Shown here one piece after another: positions 23,364-34,379 of a stretch of DNA of 64,000 bases. The stretch spans positions 22,493 through 86,492 of the forward strand of contig JAPEVF010000158.1 in the NCBI GenBank assembly GCA_029747585.1, given 5' to 3'. Origin of the DNA: Pleurotus djamor. Its lineage: Eukaryota > Basidiomycota > Agaricomycetes > Agaricales > Pleurotaceae. Numbering within the stretch: position 1 is the stretch's first letter; each line of letters begins with the position of its first letter. The translations under genes and the position numbers were made by a program. The notes beneath the pieces were generated by a model. It saw nothing but the letters and a program-made list of their open reading frames with translations. It made no database searches and was not told the origin of the DNA.

Positions 23364-25052
23364 ATGTCTTCGTCTGCTTTGGTTCATCTCCGAAACGTCG
23401 AAGTCATTGATGCTCAGGTCGCTTTTCATGCTGCGCAGGTCGCTCATCACAACGATGCCATACTCTCGCTCAAGATTCGCCGAAACGCCCACAGCCTAAT
23501 CTTCTCCCTGCCCCCGGAACTCCTTGCGTTCATCTTCCACCTTGTTGTGACTTCGTCCATTGTCGACTCCGAAATACCAGGGCGTTCTCCTTATACCTGG
23601 CTTGTCATCGTACGCGTCTGCCACGCTTGGCGTGTACTCGCCTTGAACTGCCCCGAACTATGGACTTGCATCAGTATCTTTACAGGTCCTTCTGCATCTG
23701 AATTCATGTCTGCAATGCTCGTCCGGTCGAAACGATTACCGATACGCGTTAAATTATCAACCTTTCCATATATGGATTGCAAGGACCTCCGCGTCTTGAT
23801 GGAACACGCCCATCGAATTAAAGAACTCGATGCCTTCGTATCACCGCAAGGATTATCGGAACTTCTTGGTTCAGCCTCAATCCTGTCTAGTCTTGATGTC
23901 CTTCGGGTCAAGCTCTTCCCTTACTACTCGCCTTTACGCTTTTCGCTGCCCACCCCACAGGATTGGTCGCTTCAGATACCCACCCTTCGCGTCCTCCACC
24001 TTTGTTCCCCTTTCCAGCCCTTCAGTGTCTTGCCAACATCCCCGGCTCTAACTTCTCTCACCTTGGATCGCGTTGACATCACGCCGCAAGAGCTTCTCAG
24101 GTACCTCGGCGGCACTCCTAACCTTGAGCGTCTCAGCCTTTCTGGTGTCGACTTTGAGGTTGATCCGGATCCTATGTTTGTTGAACTCCCGAATCTCTTT
24201 TCGATAAATATGGACGTCTGCGGTGTCTCTGCCTTGGCTTTACTAGGTCAGCTCATCTACCCAACGGATACAAAGATCACTTTTACTTGCGCAATGCTGG
24301 ACTACGAAGGAGAGGATGACGCTGACTTTGATCTAATGGTCATGTGGCCCTGCCTACTTGGTGGTTGCACCTGTCACAATGGGGTTCCTGTAATTGATCG
24401 TCTTCGTGTATCGGTCGATGACGAGGGACTCAAAGTTTCATTTGGTACGGAAGAAGTGGAAGAACTCTGTTCTGGTCACTTCATCGCTACATCCAGCTCC
24501 TCGTATGCCATTTACGACAAATTCTCGACGGCGCTTCCCTTCTCCCGATTACGATATCTACAACTGTCCACCCTGCACCAGCCCATGGTCCCTGATTGGA
24601 TTGATTTCCTAGCCCCTCTGATGACGGTCGAGGTCTTCCAAGCGCGCTTCCTCGGCTCCAACCTCTTTCCTGCCCTCCTCTTCACCGAAGGTCTCCTCCC
24701 CAATCTACGCGACCTCGAACTCCATGACTCCTCGTTTGCCCCAATGTACTCTCTGACAAACTTGTCGGACGATCATCCATATCTACCGAATCGCCCTCAC
24801 CTCAAATCGGTCTCTTTCAGCCATTGTCAAGTTGACGAGTCCGCCATCGCGGACCTCTCCAAGTTTGTCGACGTCCAGTGTCCGTTCCCCGGGAATGTCG
24901 TATACGAGGGACCGCACTCTGAGGCTCACTTCAACAAGGGGAGGTTTTATAATCTTGATCTCGAAGCCGACGCAAACCTCGTTGCTGGGAGTTTCTCGGA
25001 CGCTCTTCGGCGCCTTGTTGTTCCTGTTATGTCCCAACATCTATTCTATTAG
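23364..25052 (+). CDS. F-box protein with leucine-rich C-terminal part
   Basis: Intronless, 562 aa from the ATG at 23364 (context CCATCATGT). An N-terminal segment rich in Val/Ala/His leads into an F-box at about residues 45-95 (IFSLPPELLAFIFHLV ... WLVIVRVCHAWRVLAL ... LW). A long region of irregular leucine-rich repeats follows, as in many agaricomycete F-box proteins. Such proteins bind Skp1 in SCF ubiquitin ligases and use the leucine-rich part to choose targets; the target cannot be told. It stands alone among lipoxygenase genes, suggesting insertion into the array or later array growth around it. Confidence 0.8.
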   Translation: MSSSALVHLRNVEVIDAQVAFHAAQVAHHNDAILSLKIRRNAHSLIFSLPPELLAFIFHLVVTSSIVDSEIPGRSPYTWLVIVRVCHAWRVLALNCPELWTCISIFTGPSASEFMSAMLVRSKRLPIRVKLSTFPYMDCKDLRVLMEHAHRIKELDAFVSPQGLSELLGSASILSSLDVLRVKLFPYYSPLRFSLPTPQDWSLQIPTLRVLHLCSPFQPFSVLPTSPALTSLTLDRVDITPQELLRYLGGTPNLERLSLSGVDFEVDPDPMFVELPNLFSINMDVCGVSALALLGQLIYPTDTKITFTCAMLDYEGEDDADFDLMVMWPCLLGGCTCHNGVPVIDRLRVSVDDEGLKVSFGTEEVEELCSGHFIATSSSSYAIYDKFSTALPFSRLRYLQLSTLHQPMVPDWIDFLAPLMTVEVFQARFLGSNLFPALLFTEGLLPNLRDLELHDSSFAPMYSLTNLSDDHPYLPNRPHLKSVSFSHCQVDESAIADLSKFVDVQCPFPGNVVYEGPHSEAHFNKGRFYNLDLEADANLVAGSFSDALRRLVVPVMSQHLFY

Positions 25053-25423
25053 CTTCGTCTTGTCTTTATCCTCTTGGTTTGTACTTCGCACCATTTAATT
25101 AAAGGGCACCGGCACGCACCACACTCACTTGCATCATAGCTAAGGCTGTATCCCCTGTCGACACAGGTAAACAGGCCCCGCTGAATACTATCTGTCTGGA
25201 ATTCGGTGTACCAGGCCAGCAATAATTGTTCATCCCTGAGGCCCTGCAGTTCCTCTCTAGTTTTCGCCATAGCTGTTGTTCCATTTGATTAATTTTCAAC
25301 CTGCCTCAGACCAGATTCCGATGGAATACCACGCATTGTCGGAGATATGTTAGTCTCCTTCCATTTGGCATCGTGTGATTGGTTGAATCCTGACTTCATA
25401 TTCTGCCTAGGCATAAACTATCT

Positions 25424-25437
25424 CGGAGGTATCTCAC
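25424..25437 (+). promoter_or_regulatory. CGGAGGTATCTCAC element, copy 1
   Basis: CGGAGGTATCTCAC occurs here, again at 25948-25961 upstream of lox4, and at 28610-28623 upstream of lox5, with a looser form (CGGAGGTGAGTCTCTCAC) at 43145-43162 upstream of lox7. Restriction to the plus-strand LOX subfamily suggests a shared control site. Confidence 0.4.
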
Positions 25438-25947
25438 GGTTTCGCTTGAATCAAGGGCATCGGCACGCGCTACACGAACTTGCATGATAGCTAAGGCTGT
25501 ATCCTCTGTCGACCTGCTGTTGACAAGGTACTCCGAGTGCAGGGCCACATTATGATCGGTCGCCGATAATGAAAGAAGTACAAGGAATCTGCTTGAGTCT
25601 TTCATAATAATCCTCGCATAATTGGCTAATCTACTCTGATTCTTCTATGCCTATCCAGGAATTCGCGAGGATTACGCGATCTCGCAGGCCGTGGTAGACA
25701 GATCCGCTGAATACTAGCCGTCTGGACTCTGGGTGTACCAGGTCCAACACCAATTGTCCTCCTCCGAGTCAGAGCCCTCTAGTGTTTGTCTTAGCTGGTG
25801 GTCCATTCAACAAATTTCCATCCAACCTCATACCAGATTCCAATGGAATGCCACGCAATTGATGGACATATGTTAGTTCCATTCCCTTTGACATCGTGTG
25901 ATTGGTTGAATCCTGATTTCATGTTCTGTCTTAGGCATAAACCATCT

Positions 25948-25961
25948 CGGAGGTATCTCAC
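25948..25961 (+). promoter_or_regulatory. CGGAGGTATCTCAC element, copy 2
   Basis: Exact second copy of the 14-mer, about 250 bp before the lox4 start codon and about 170 bp before its TATA box. Confidence 0.45.
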
Positions 25962-26127
25962 GGCTTCGCTTAAATAGACATACACAGAATGTCATACTTC
26001 GACGCTGGACGCTGAGCGCTGAACGGCAGGACGTCTCCAACAGATCCGGAGGACTCACTCTCCCGAATGCGCAGTCTATGGAACGCGTTCCGTATGTCAA
26101 ACAGATACGGGCCCATTGCGACCTGAG

Positions 26128-26136
26128 GCTATAAAG
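26128..26136 (+). promoter_or_regulatory. TATA box of lox4
   Basis: CTATAAAGG, 71-79 bp before the ATG at 26207; the same sequence and spacing occur before lox5. Confidence 0.6.
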
Positions 26137-26206
26137 GCACTATGTGTTCTCTCTCCAAAAAGCCACCAGGAACATATCTCGACTCTCTCGCCATCGCACC
26201 CTCATC

Positions 26207-28238
26207 ATGTCTGTCGCAACAATGTTTCAACCCATCAGCATTGCTGAAGACAAAGCTTCCGAGCTCATACGACTTCAATTGCAATACCTCCAAGACCCCG
26301 CTTTCTTCGCTGCTGAATTTCAACAAAAAACTGGCGCAGGCTACGCCCAGCTGAAAGAACTGTAAGAACTCAACCTACTCCACCGTCGTTGAACTCTAGC
26401 TGACTAGTCCAAACCTAGTGATGCCATCCTTTTCCAGCTGCCCGATGAAAGTGAAGCTGATCTTGAGGCTGAAAGCTTGGAGTTGGCCTCGTTCGGTGGA
26501 CGTCCGGCCAAGTTAGAATGGCGATACACCGATGTCTATCCTCCTTCCGCCCGTGATCTTCCCTGGCAAGATCAACACTCCCTCCCCGCTATATTCAGTC
26601 CCGTGCGCCTCCTCCAAACGCTACGGATCCTGGGTGGTGCCAACCTAAACACACTTGTTCCCGATCGCCAGACCACAAAGACTTTTGATGATCTCATGAA
26701 GTGGTATCAAAATCAATTCAATCGTCACAAACGTCCATGGGAAATCAAGAATCTTTACTCTGCGGAGAACATCGGACTTCGCAAAGATAAATATGGATAC
26801 TACGATTGGTACATCGATTCTGTCTTCGCCCAGCAATTCTTCACAGGCACAAACCCTGATTCCATCACTCTCGCGTCGAGCGAGTGGATAAGCCGCTTCT
26901 CGAGTGCGGCAAACGTCCCATCAAGTGTTTCTGGGCTGCTTCAGTCAGATGCTTCCTCCTTCTACGTCGTGGACTACAGTTTTATCCGCGAGTCGATGGG
27001 AGCGTCCCCCACGGAAACCCTCTTCAACGATGCGGAGGGCGTCAAACATTACGCATGCTCTCCCGTTGCTTTGTTTCACCTCAGCGAGGCGGGAGATCTT
27101 CACCCTGTCGCTATCATCATCGACTACAAGGGCAGCATGGCGGCTTCCGTCACTATCTTCAACAAACGACTCGATGCCAGCGATACCGCTCATGATCAAT
27201 CCAAGGACTGGCCCTGGCGCTACGCGAAGATGTGTGTTCTCTCAGCCGACTGGGCGTTCCACGAAATAATAATCCACCTTACCCAAACCCATCTGGTTGA
27301 GGAGGCTATCATTGTTGCTGCACGTCGCGCCTTTTATGACGATTCCAACCACATCGTTTATCGTCTTCTCTCCCCTCATTGGGATATCACTCTAGCTCTC
27401 AACGCGTCGGCCCGTTCATTACTGGTTCCAAAAATCATCTCTCCCCTTGCTGGGTTCAACTCGTCACAAACCTACAAATTCATCCGGACTGAGTTCACCA
27501 ACTTTGACTGGAAGGGCAAATACGTCCCAAATGACCTCAAAGCCCGCGGCTTCCCCGTCGAGCAGTTTGACACCGACAAGTTCCACAATTACGCGTATGC
27601 TCGGGATATCATTGAAATGTGGAATGCCCTTCGTTCCTTTGTTGGATTGGTTTTGAAGGAGTACTATCACGAGGATGCCCAAGTCGTTGACGATACTCTC
27701 ATCCAAGCGTTTTGCGCCGAGATGACATCGGTGGAGGGAGCTGGGATGGTAAATTTCCCTGAGTCAGTCAAGACGATCGATGAACTGGTCGATCTAGTGA
27801 CCATGGCCATACATATCGCCTCCCCACAGCACACCGCCGTCAATTATCTTCAACAATACTATCAAACCTTCGTACCCAACAAGCCGTCTGCCTTGTTCAN
27901 CCCCCCTTCCTGACACTGTCGAGGCCCTCACTTCATACTCCGAGGACGATGTCCTTGATGCATTACCTTTTCGACAGAAGAAGCTGTGGCTGATATCCGC
28001 CCAGATTCCTTACCTTCTTACCTCTGAAGCCGACCAGAAGAATACCATTACAGCCTACGCCACAAAGGCCTCCAAGGACAGTGACAAGGCCATTCAGAAG
28101 GCTGGTAGCAAACTTGTAACTGCTTTGACGAAACTTGGGCGCTCTTTCGAGAATCACAGCGAGGATCTCGATGATTATGAGAAGACGCCATATAATGTAC
28201 TTGCGCCGACAAAGACGGCTTCGTCCATCATCATCTAG
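26207..28238 (+). CDS. LOX: Lipoxygenase, lox4, frame interrupted by an ambiguous base
   Basis: Lipoxygenase of the second subfamily: exon 1 (26207-26361, MSVATMFQPISIAEDKASEL), 57-bp intron, exon 2 (26419-28238). Ligand motifs HEIIIHLTQTH and QHTAVN are intact, the terminal residues are III, and Ala is kept in NASAR. The N at 27900 stands at the start of a C6 run and adds one base. Without it the exons total 1974 nt, giving 657 aa colinear with lox5 and lox7; with it translation stops within three codons, before the last 110 or so residues. The extra base is most likely an assembly or base-calling artefact. Confidence 0.85.
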
Positions 28239-28909
28239 CTGTTCAAGTTGGTTATGTTAGTATATTGCACATGTAATTATACTCTATAATTATACTTGAA
28301 TTTGTAGGTCCATCAGACCTCGAAGTTTCACGTTATGGTTCTTTCACCGCCTACACCCCTACCAAGTCAAGAACATCGCCCGTCCAACTCTCGAGTCCGA
28401 AAAACCTGCGTGGTTCTTTCATCTCAGCTCACTGCCCTCTTCCGATTTTCATGACGCTTTCAGACCAGAAGCACCCGGGTATCAGACATATCAGACATAT
28501 CTCACTAGAAACATGTCTCTGACAGCAAATTAATGTCACTTTTCCCTATGTTTGGAAATCGAGGTGTCACTTCCATGGGTAAATGTTCGGCTCAAGGGAC
28601 CAACCGCGTCGGAGGTATCTCACACCCCCGCCTAATCACCTACATACAAGCTGTCACAAGTCCAGGCCCGCTCCGAACTTCTCTTGGACCTCCTCCGTAA
28701 GTGTCTCGATCAATTCATTATCAGTTGTCGTTCCTCACGCAACATTGTGCTAGTCCTTGGAGTATTCGCCATCGAGCCCCTTGGGTGTCGCTTTCACTTC
28801 GGTTCAGCCTCGTCACCAGATTTCGGATGAGTCTCTCCACCGACCGCTCATCGGTGTCATTCACACCCCATGTCGAGCGAAAGTGACATGCACTGCTACG
28901 GCCTAACCC
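28239..28909. other. Spacer lox4-lox5 with lox5 promoter
   Basis: No gene supported. From about 28490 the sequence aligns with the region upstream of lox7 (for example CCCTATGTTTGGAAATCGAGG here against CCCCATGTTTGGCAGCAAGG near 43073, then TTCGGCTC.AG.GACCAA in both), so the promoter was duplicated with the gene. Confidence 0.5.
28610..28623 (+). promoter_or_regulatory. CGGAGGTATCTCAC element before lox5
   Basis: Exact copy of the 14-mer seen twice upstream of lox4, here about 370 bp before the lox5 ATG. Confidence 0.45.
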
Positions 28910-28916
28910 TAGCAAG

Positions 28917-28925
28917 CTATAAAGG
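28917..28925 (+). promoter_or_regulatory. TATA box of lox5
   Basis: CTATAAAGG, 69-77 bp before the ATG at 28994, identical to the lox4 box. Confidence 0.6.
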
Positions 28926-28993
28926 CGGTATGTCTTCTCCCAGAACTTACAGAAACACATCTCAAGTCCTCTACCTCTTTCGCACTACTCATT

Positions 28994-31022
28994 ATGTCTG
29001 TTGCAACGCAGCTGTTCCAGCCGGTTCGCCTCGCTGACGACAAAATCTCCGATCTCATTCGGATCCAATCGCAATACCTCCAAGATCCTGCGTTTTTCCA
29101 ACAGAATGCGAGTGCGGACTATGATCAGTTGAAGAAACTGTAAGGACCATCGATCTTACTTGGTCGTTGATGAGCCTTAGCTGACTGGCTTTTTCGTGTG
29201 CAGTGATAACGTTCTGTTCCAGCTCCCGGAGGAAGCTGTAGGTGAAGCTGAGAGCCTCAAGTTGGCTGCGCTCAGCGTTTTTGAGGGTCCTCCACCTAAG
29301 TTGGAATGGCGCACCAAGGATGTCTATCCCCCTCATGCCCTCTCCCTTCCCAAGCAAGATCAACACTCACCTTTCGCGATCTTCGACCCGGTGCGCCTGC
29401 TGCAAACGAAGCAGATGCTAGGGGATGTCGATCTGAGCAAAACTCCCCTCGTTCCCAGCCGCGAATCCATCAAGTCGTTTGATGACCTCTCGCGTTGGTA
29501 CCAAAAGCAATACAACGATCAGCATTCGTGGTGGCCACCCAAGTTGGAGAATCTGTACTATGCCGAGAACATCGGACTCCGCAAAGGTTACGACTGGTAC
29601 ACCGATGCTGCCTTTGCTCAGCAATTCTTCACGGGAACGAACCCCAGTACCATCAAGCTTGCAACGAACGAGTGGATAAGCCGCTTCTCGAGTGCGGCGA
29701 ACGTCCCAACAAGTGTTTCTGGGCTGCTTCAGTCAGACGCCTCCTCCTTCTACGTCGTCGACTACAGCTTCATCCGCGAGTCTATGGGAGCGTCCCCCTC
29801 GGAAACCCTCTTTAATGATGCAGAGGGTGTTAGACACTACTCATCCTCTCCCGTTGTCCTGTTCCACCTCAACGACGAGGGTGACCTCCATCCTGTCGCA
29901 ATCATCATCGACTACAAGGGCGGCATAACGGAGTCTGTCACCATCTTCAACCAGCGACTCGATTCGAGCGATACCGACCACGATCAATCCCAAGATTGGC
30001 CCTGGAGGTACGCCAAGATGTGTGTGCTTTCGGCCGACTGGGCGCTCCACGAGATGATCATCCACCTCACCCACACCCATCTAATCGAGGAGGCCATCAT
30101 CATCGCCGCGCGTCGCACTTTCGATTCAGAGCATATCGTTTATCGTCTTCTCTCCCCACACTGGGACATCACTCTGGCCCTTAACCAACTCGCGCGTGAA
30201 CTCTTGGTTCCGAACATCATTTCCCCTCTTGCCGGTTTCAGCTTGCCACAAACCTACAAGTTCATTCGCACCGAATTCACTAACTTCGACTGGAAAGGAA
30301 AACACATCCCCACTGACCTCAAAAATCGCGGCTTCCCCATCGACCAGCTCGGCAATGAGAAGTTCCATAACTACACCTACGCTCGGGATATCATCGAAAT
30401 GTGGAAAACCCTGCACCACTTTGTCAAGTCCGTTCTGAAGAAGGATTACTATCCTGACGACTCTAAAGTCGCCGAAGATGCTCAGATCCAAGCTTTCTGC
30501 GCCGAGATGCGATCGGTGGAGGGAGCAGGGATGGTCAACTTCCCTGAGTCGGTTCAGACCCTCGACGAACTCGTCGATCTAGTGACAATGGCCATTCATA
30601 TCGCATCCCCTCAACACACCGCTATCAACTACCTCCAGCAATACTACCAAACCTTCGTCCCCAACAAGCCTTCTGCGCTGTTCACCCCCCTTCCCGACAC
30701 CATCGACGCCCTCTTGCAATACAAGGAAGACGACGTGCTTGACGCGCTACCCTTCGGACAAAATAAGCTGTGGCTTCTCTCGGCCCAGATTCCCTACCTT
30801 CTTACCTCTGAAGTCGGTGAGAAGAACAACATCATCACTTACGCCACCGAAGCCTCCAAGGATAGCGACAAGGCTATCATGAAGGCTGGTGGAAGACTCT
30901 TGACTGCCTTGGGCAAACTCAAGCTCTCTTTCGAGCTTCATAACCTGGAACTCGACGATCATGAGAAAACCCCATATAATGTACTTGCACCGGAAAAGAC
31001 GGCCTCCTCTATTGTCATTTAG
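28994..31022 (+). CDS. LOX: Lipoxygenase, lox5
   Basis: 654-aa lipoxygenase: exon 1 (28994-29139), 64-bp phase-2 intron after the QLKKL motif, exon 2 (29204-31022). Predicted iron ligands are His336 and His341 (HEMIIHLTHTH, with His331 second shell), His520 and Asn524 (QHTAIN) and the terminal Ile654. Ala379 (NQLAR), 38 residues after His341, predicts S-type oxygenation. No targeting signal, so probably cytosolic. Within the subfamily it is closest to lox7, with which it also shares upstream sequence. The substrate is inferred from the family to be linoleic acid. Confidence 0.92.
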
Positions 31023-31187
31023 TCATCGATATCACCCAATATTTGTACTATTATACCTTATACATCTGGATACTTCTCGTCAATCTCCCCTCCTTGGTGG
31101 GTCCACCTCCGACTTCGGTGCTTCAGTCAAAGTTCTTTCCACTTCTTCTCGCATTTGTTAGCGTAATTCCTCGGCAATGTGGTTCAT

Positions 31188-31961
31188 TCAATATCCGCGG
31201 GCTCTGCAGAAGCGTTCATGTCTATTATGCTCCGTTTCCAATCTCGCGATCCTTGCTTGGAGGGCTTGGACAGTGGAGGTAGTGGATTCTAGGGTGAGGA
31301 CATGTGAGGCCTGTCGTCTAGCATTCTGACGTTTTTCTCGTCCCTCACAAAATGTCGTGATGCTTCGCATGACCTCGATGGCCGTTGTGACGTCGCGGAG
31401 GGATTGGATCATCATGCTGAATTCCTCACCAGAAAGGGCATTGATTATGATCGATCGAAAGTTTGCATCGGTATACCTATTACCGGCTTGGATAGCTTCC
31501 TTTCGCTTCTTCCTCAGTTCTTGGAAGAACTCTGCGATAAGTTGACCACTCTTCGAAGTATATTGGCAGGCGCGGAGATTGTTGTCGGTATGCTGCTTGT
31601 AAAGCTCGTCGTGATGAAAGAACTGGGCTTTTAGCTCAGACCACACTTGAGCACAGGACTTGGTCTCGAGGTCGTCCACCAAACAGTCAATCCCAATAGT
31701 GTTCATTGAAATCGTTGCTTTCAATCTCGCATCTCGGTAAGCCCATTCTTCCAAAGAAGGGTACATGCCGTAGCAAGGGGTAGGCGTAAGTGACAGACGC
31801 TTCGGGGAGTCTGGTTTGGAGATGGTTCCATCGAGATATCCAGTCAAGCCCCAACAGGCCGCGACATTTTCGATTGTGCGTTTGAACGGAGCAAACGGAC
31901 CGATTCCATCGAACTTCTCGCCCTCGGGGAGCAGAAAAATGAAGTCGATGATGTCAGACAT
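31188..31961 (-). CDS. Solo copia-type gag polyprotein-like gene
   Basis: 257 aa from the ATG at 31961 (MSDIIDFIFLLPEGEKFDG). The layout is that of the gag polypeptide of Ty1/copia retrotransposons: an N-terminal segment with a W-x-L-x-G-Y-L-D-G type block, a helical core (WAYRDARLKATISMNTIG ... VWSELKAQF) and a C-terminal basic coiled segment. There is no zinc knuckle, protease, integrase or reverse transcriptase next to it and I see no flanking LTRs. The frame is intact, which for an isolated fragment suggests recent loss of the rest or retention as a host gene. An in-frame extension to 32060 exists, but the conserved start appears to be the internal Met. Confidence 0.7.
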   Translation of the reverse strand: MSDIIDFIFLLPEGEKFDGIGPFAPFKRTIENVAACWGLTGYLDGTISKPDSPKRLSLTPTPCYGMYPSLEEWAYRDARLKATISMNTIGIDCLVDDLETKSCAQVWSELKAQFFHHDELYKQHTDNNLRACQYTSKSGQLIAEFFQELRKKRKEAIQAGNRYTDANFRSIIINALSGEEFSMMIQSLRDVTTAIEVMRSITTFCEGREKRQNARRQASHVLTLESTTSTVQALQARIARLETEHNRHERFCRARGY

Positions 31962-32323
31962 AGAAAGCAACAGTACTAGTGTGCGACGATATGTTCGAAG
32001 GATAGGGGTCGAAACGTGAGGGTGAAGTGCGATATTTCGAGCGACGACGGGTCTGTCCACTTCTACAGGTATGAACAGTAAGTTTCAGTGATTGTGCAGA
32101 AGGGAAGAAAAGCGCACGACTGACGATCTGATTGAGTCGAAGCGAAGATCAAATTGGCAAAACTCATCTCCTAGAGCTTCAGGAGGGCGGTGTCAGCATT
32201 TAGGAGATGGCGGGGACTGCCTCTTGCAGGTACTCAAGTTTAGAAACGCATTGTAGTCAAGCCAGTAGCGGATTGATAGATAATCAAAACGTAGATTTTC
32301 GTGTGTTAGTTACAACTCGCGCT

Positions 32324-34317
32324 CTAGATTACAATAGATGAGGCGGTCGTAGCTGGCGCCAGGACATCATAAGGTGTATTTTGGTCATCGAGTTCAAGAC
32401 TGTTCGCTTTGAAGATTCTGTCAAGCCTATCCAAATCACTCGACAACTGCTTCGCAGCGATCGCAATAATGGGGTATTCTCCATCTTTGGACGCGTCTTT
32501 TGCATAAGTCACGATGTTTTGATCGGCTTCAACGGTCATCGAAAGGAGATAAGGGATTTGTGCAGAGAGGAGCCATTGTCTGTTACGACCAAGTGGCAAG
32601 GCGGCGATGACTTGCGTCTCCTGGTAGCTCTGAAGCTCGCCGAGGGAAGCAGGGAGAGGAGAAAAGAGAGCGGATGGTTTGTTGGGGACGAACGTTTGAT
32701 AATATTGTTGGAGGTAATTGACCGCAGTGTGCTGGGAGGACGCGATGTGTATGGCCATCGTGACGAGGTCGATGAGCTCATCGAGCGTCTGGATAGACTC
32801 GGGGAATTTGGTCATCCCTGCCCCAGTCACTGATCGCATCTCGGCGCAAAGAGCCTGGATCTGACCATCAGCGGCAACCTTGGCGTCATCGGGGTAGTAC
32901 TCTTCTTGTGACAGAACTGCTTTGACAAATGAACGAAGGGTATTCCACATCTCGATCATATCGCGGGCATAGGCGTAGTTGTGGAACTTTTTGTCGTTGA
33001 GCTGGTCGATGGGGAATCCACGGTTCTGAAGGTCGTTCGGAATGTATTTGCCTTTCCAATCGAAGTTGGTGAACTCGTTGCGGACGAATTGGGTAATATG
33101 GGGTGACTGAAGACCGGAGATGGGGATGATGACTTCGGGGACCAGAACTTGACGCGCGAGTTCGTTCAAAGAGAGAGTTATGGCCCAGTGGGGTGAGAGG
33201 AGGCGGAAGACAATATGAGTAGGCGAGAGTGTACGATGAGAAGCAACAATGACAGCCTCCTCGACAAGATGGGTATGTGTAAGATGAATGATCATCTCAT
33301 GAAGGGCCCAATCAGCGGAGAGGACACACATCTTGGCGTATCGCCATGGCCAGTCACTAGATTGGTCATGAGAGGTCTCGTTCGGATCAAGACGCTTGTT
33401 GAAGATGGTGATAGAGGCGTCCATGCTGCCCTTGTAGTCGATGATGATGGCGACGGGATGAAGCTTTCCATCGTCGCCAAGGAGGAATAGGGCAACGGGC
33501 GCGCAGCCGTATCGCTCGATTCCTTCAGAGTCGTTGTAAAGGACCTCCGATGGCTTTGCGCCCATAGACTCGCGGATGTAGCTGAAGTCTTGGACATAGA
33601 AGGAGGTGGTTGACTCGAGCAATTTGACGACATCATCGTTCTGCTGGGCAGTAGCAGCGGTCTTGAAGGCGTCAATCCAATCGCTCGTTGCAAGGGTAAT
33701 GGTGGTAGGATTGGGTCCGGTGAAGAACTGCTGAGCGAAGACGGCGTCGTGGAACCAATCGTTGCGAAGACCAATGTTGGGTTCATTGTACATGTCCTTG
33801 ATGATCCACCCTTGGTCTTTGTGACGCTCCTGGTTCCACGATGTGAGTTTTGCGAAGGTATCCTCATTTTCGCTTGGGGCGAGCTTGGTGTTGTTGTTGT
33901 AGTTCAGGAAGTTACTGACGATGAGAAGTGTTTGCGCGAGGCGGGCTTTGCTGAAGATACTGCCAGCCCCAACTGCGACGTCGTCGGGGACGAGGAGTAG
34001 ATGGGGAGGATATTCGTCGGTACGTTCCCACTGGTACTTGTCGGTCTTCTGGGCAAGGGTGAAGGGGATGGGGACCGAAGACTCGAAATCTGTAATATCA
34101 TAGAGGAAACCAATCCTACGGAGGACATCACGCTCGAATTAGCGCAGCTAGGGTGCATGAAGATGATGCCTACGTACATCCGCCTGGCCTGCTCATAGCC
34201 TTCAGCCGCGCCTTTCAATGCAGCATTGTACTCGGTTGGAGCGACGCGAGATGACAGGTACTGTGGTCGGACATGGCTGAGTTGTTTCCTAGTAAACTGA
34301 GCGGGTTTGATAGACAT
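32324..34317 (-). CDS. LOX: Lipoxygenase, lox6, divergent subfamily
   Basis: 643-aa lipoxygenase from exon 1 (34317-34178, MSIKPAQFTRKQLSHVRPQY) and exon 2 (34115-32324), with a 62-bp phase-2 intron after EQARRM, the same place as in lox1-3. The N-terminus resembles lox1-3 in layout, but the catalytic half is closer to lox4, lox5 and lox7 (HEMIIHLTHTH; His324, His329). QHTAVN and a terminal Ile are present and Ala is kept in NELAR. A TATAAAG box lies at 34368-34374 on the minus strand, about 52 bp before the ATG. It may represent a link between the two other subfamilies. Confidence 0.9.
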
Positions 34318-34379
34318 TGAGGCGGATAAAGGTTAATGCTGGGCTTCGATTCATCGTAGACGAAAAGTCTTTATACTGA

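Larger units (their letters stand above)
25105..25975. repeat. Degenerate direct duplication upstream of lox4
   Basis: Two diverged copies of a composite of three blocks. Block 1: about 25105-25163 and 25452-25512 (both with CTTGCAT.ATAGCTAAGGCTG). Block 2: about 25181-25247 and 25707-25779 (GCTGAATACTA ... GTGTACCAGG). Block 3: about 25311-25447 and 25833-25972 (ATCGTGTGATTGGTTGAATC ... CGGAGGTATCTCACGG). Spacing is about 350 bp for block 1 and about 525 bp for blocks 2 and 3, so one copy has gained or lost sequence. No coding capacity is evident. Block 3 ends in the element also found before lox5. Confidence 0.7.

Noticed and set aside
28994..31022. Idea that lox5, lox6 and lox7 have Gln or Glu at the LOX stereocontrol position (NQLAR, NELAR)
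   Set aside because: Counting from the second iron histidine (+38) puts the control residue at the Ala before Arg, which is Ala in all seven genes; the variable residue is two positions earlier.
31023..32323. A full LTR retrotransposon around the gag gene
   Set aside because: No matching terminal repeats, primer-binding site or pol domains were visible in the short flanks.
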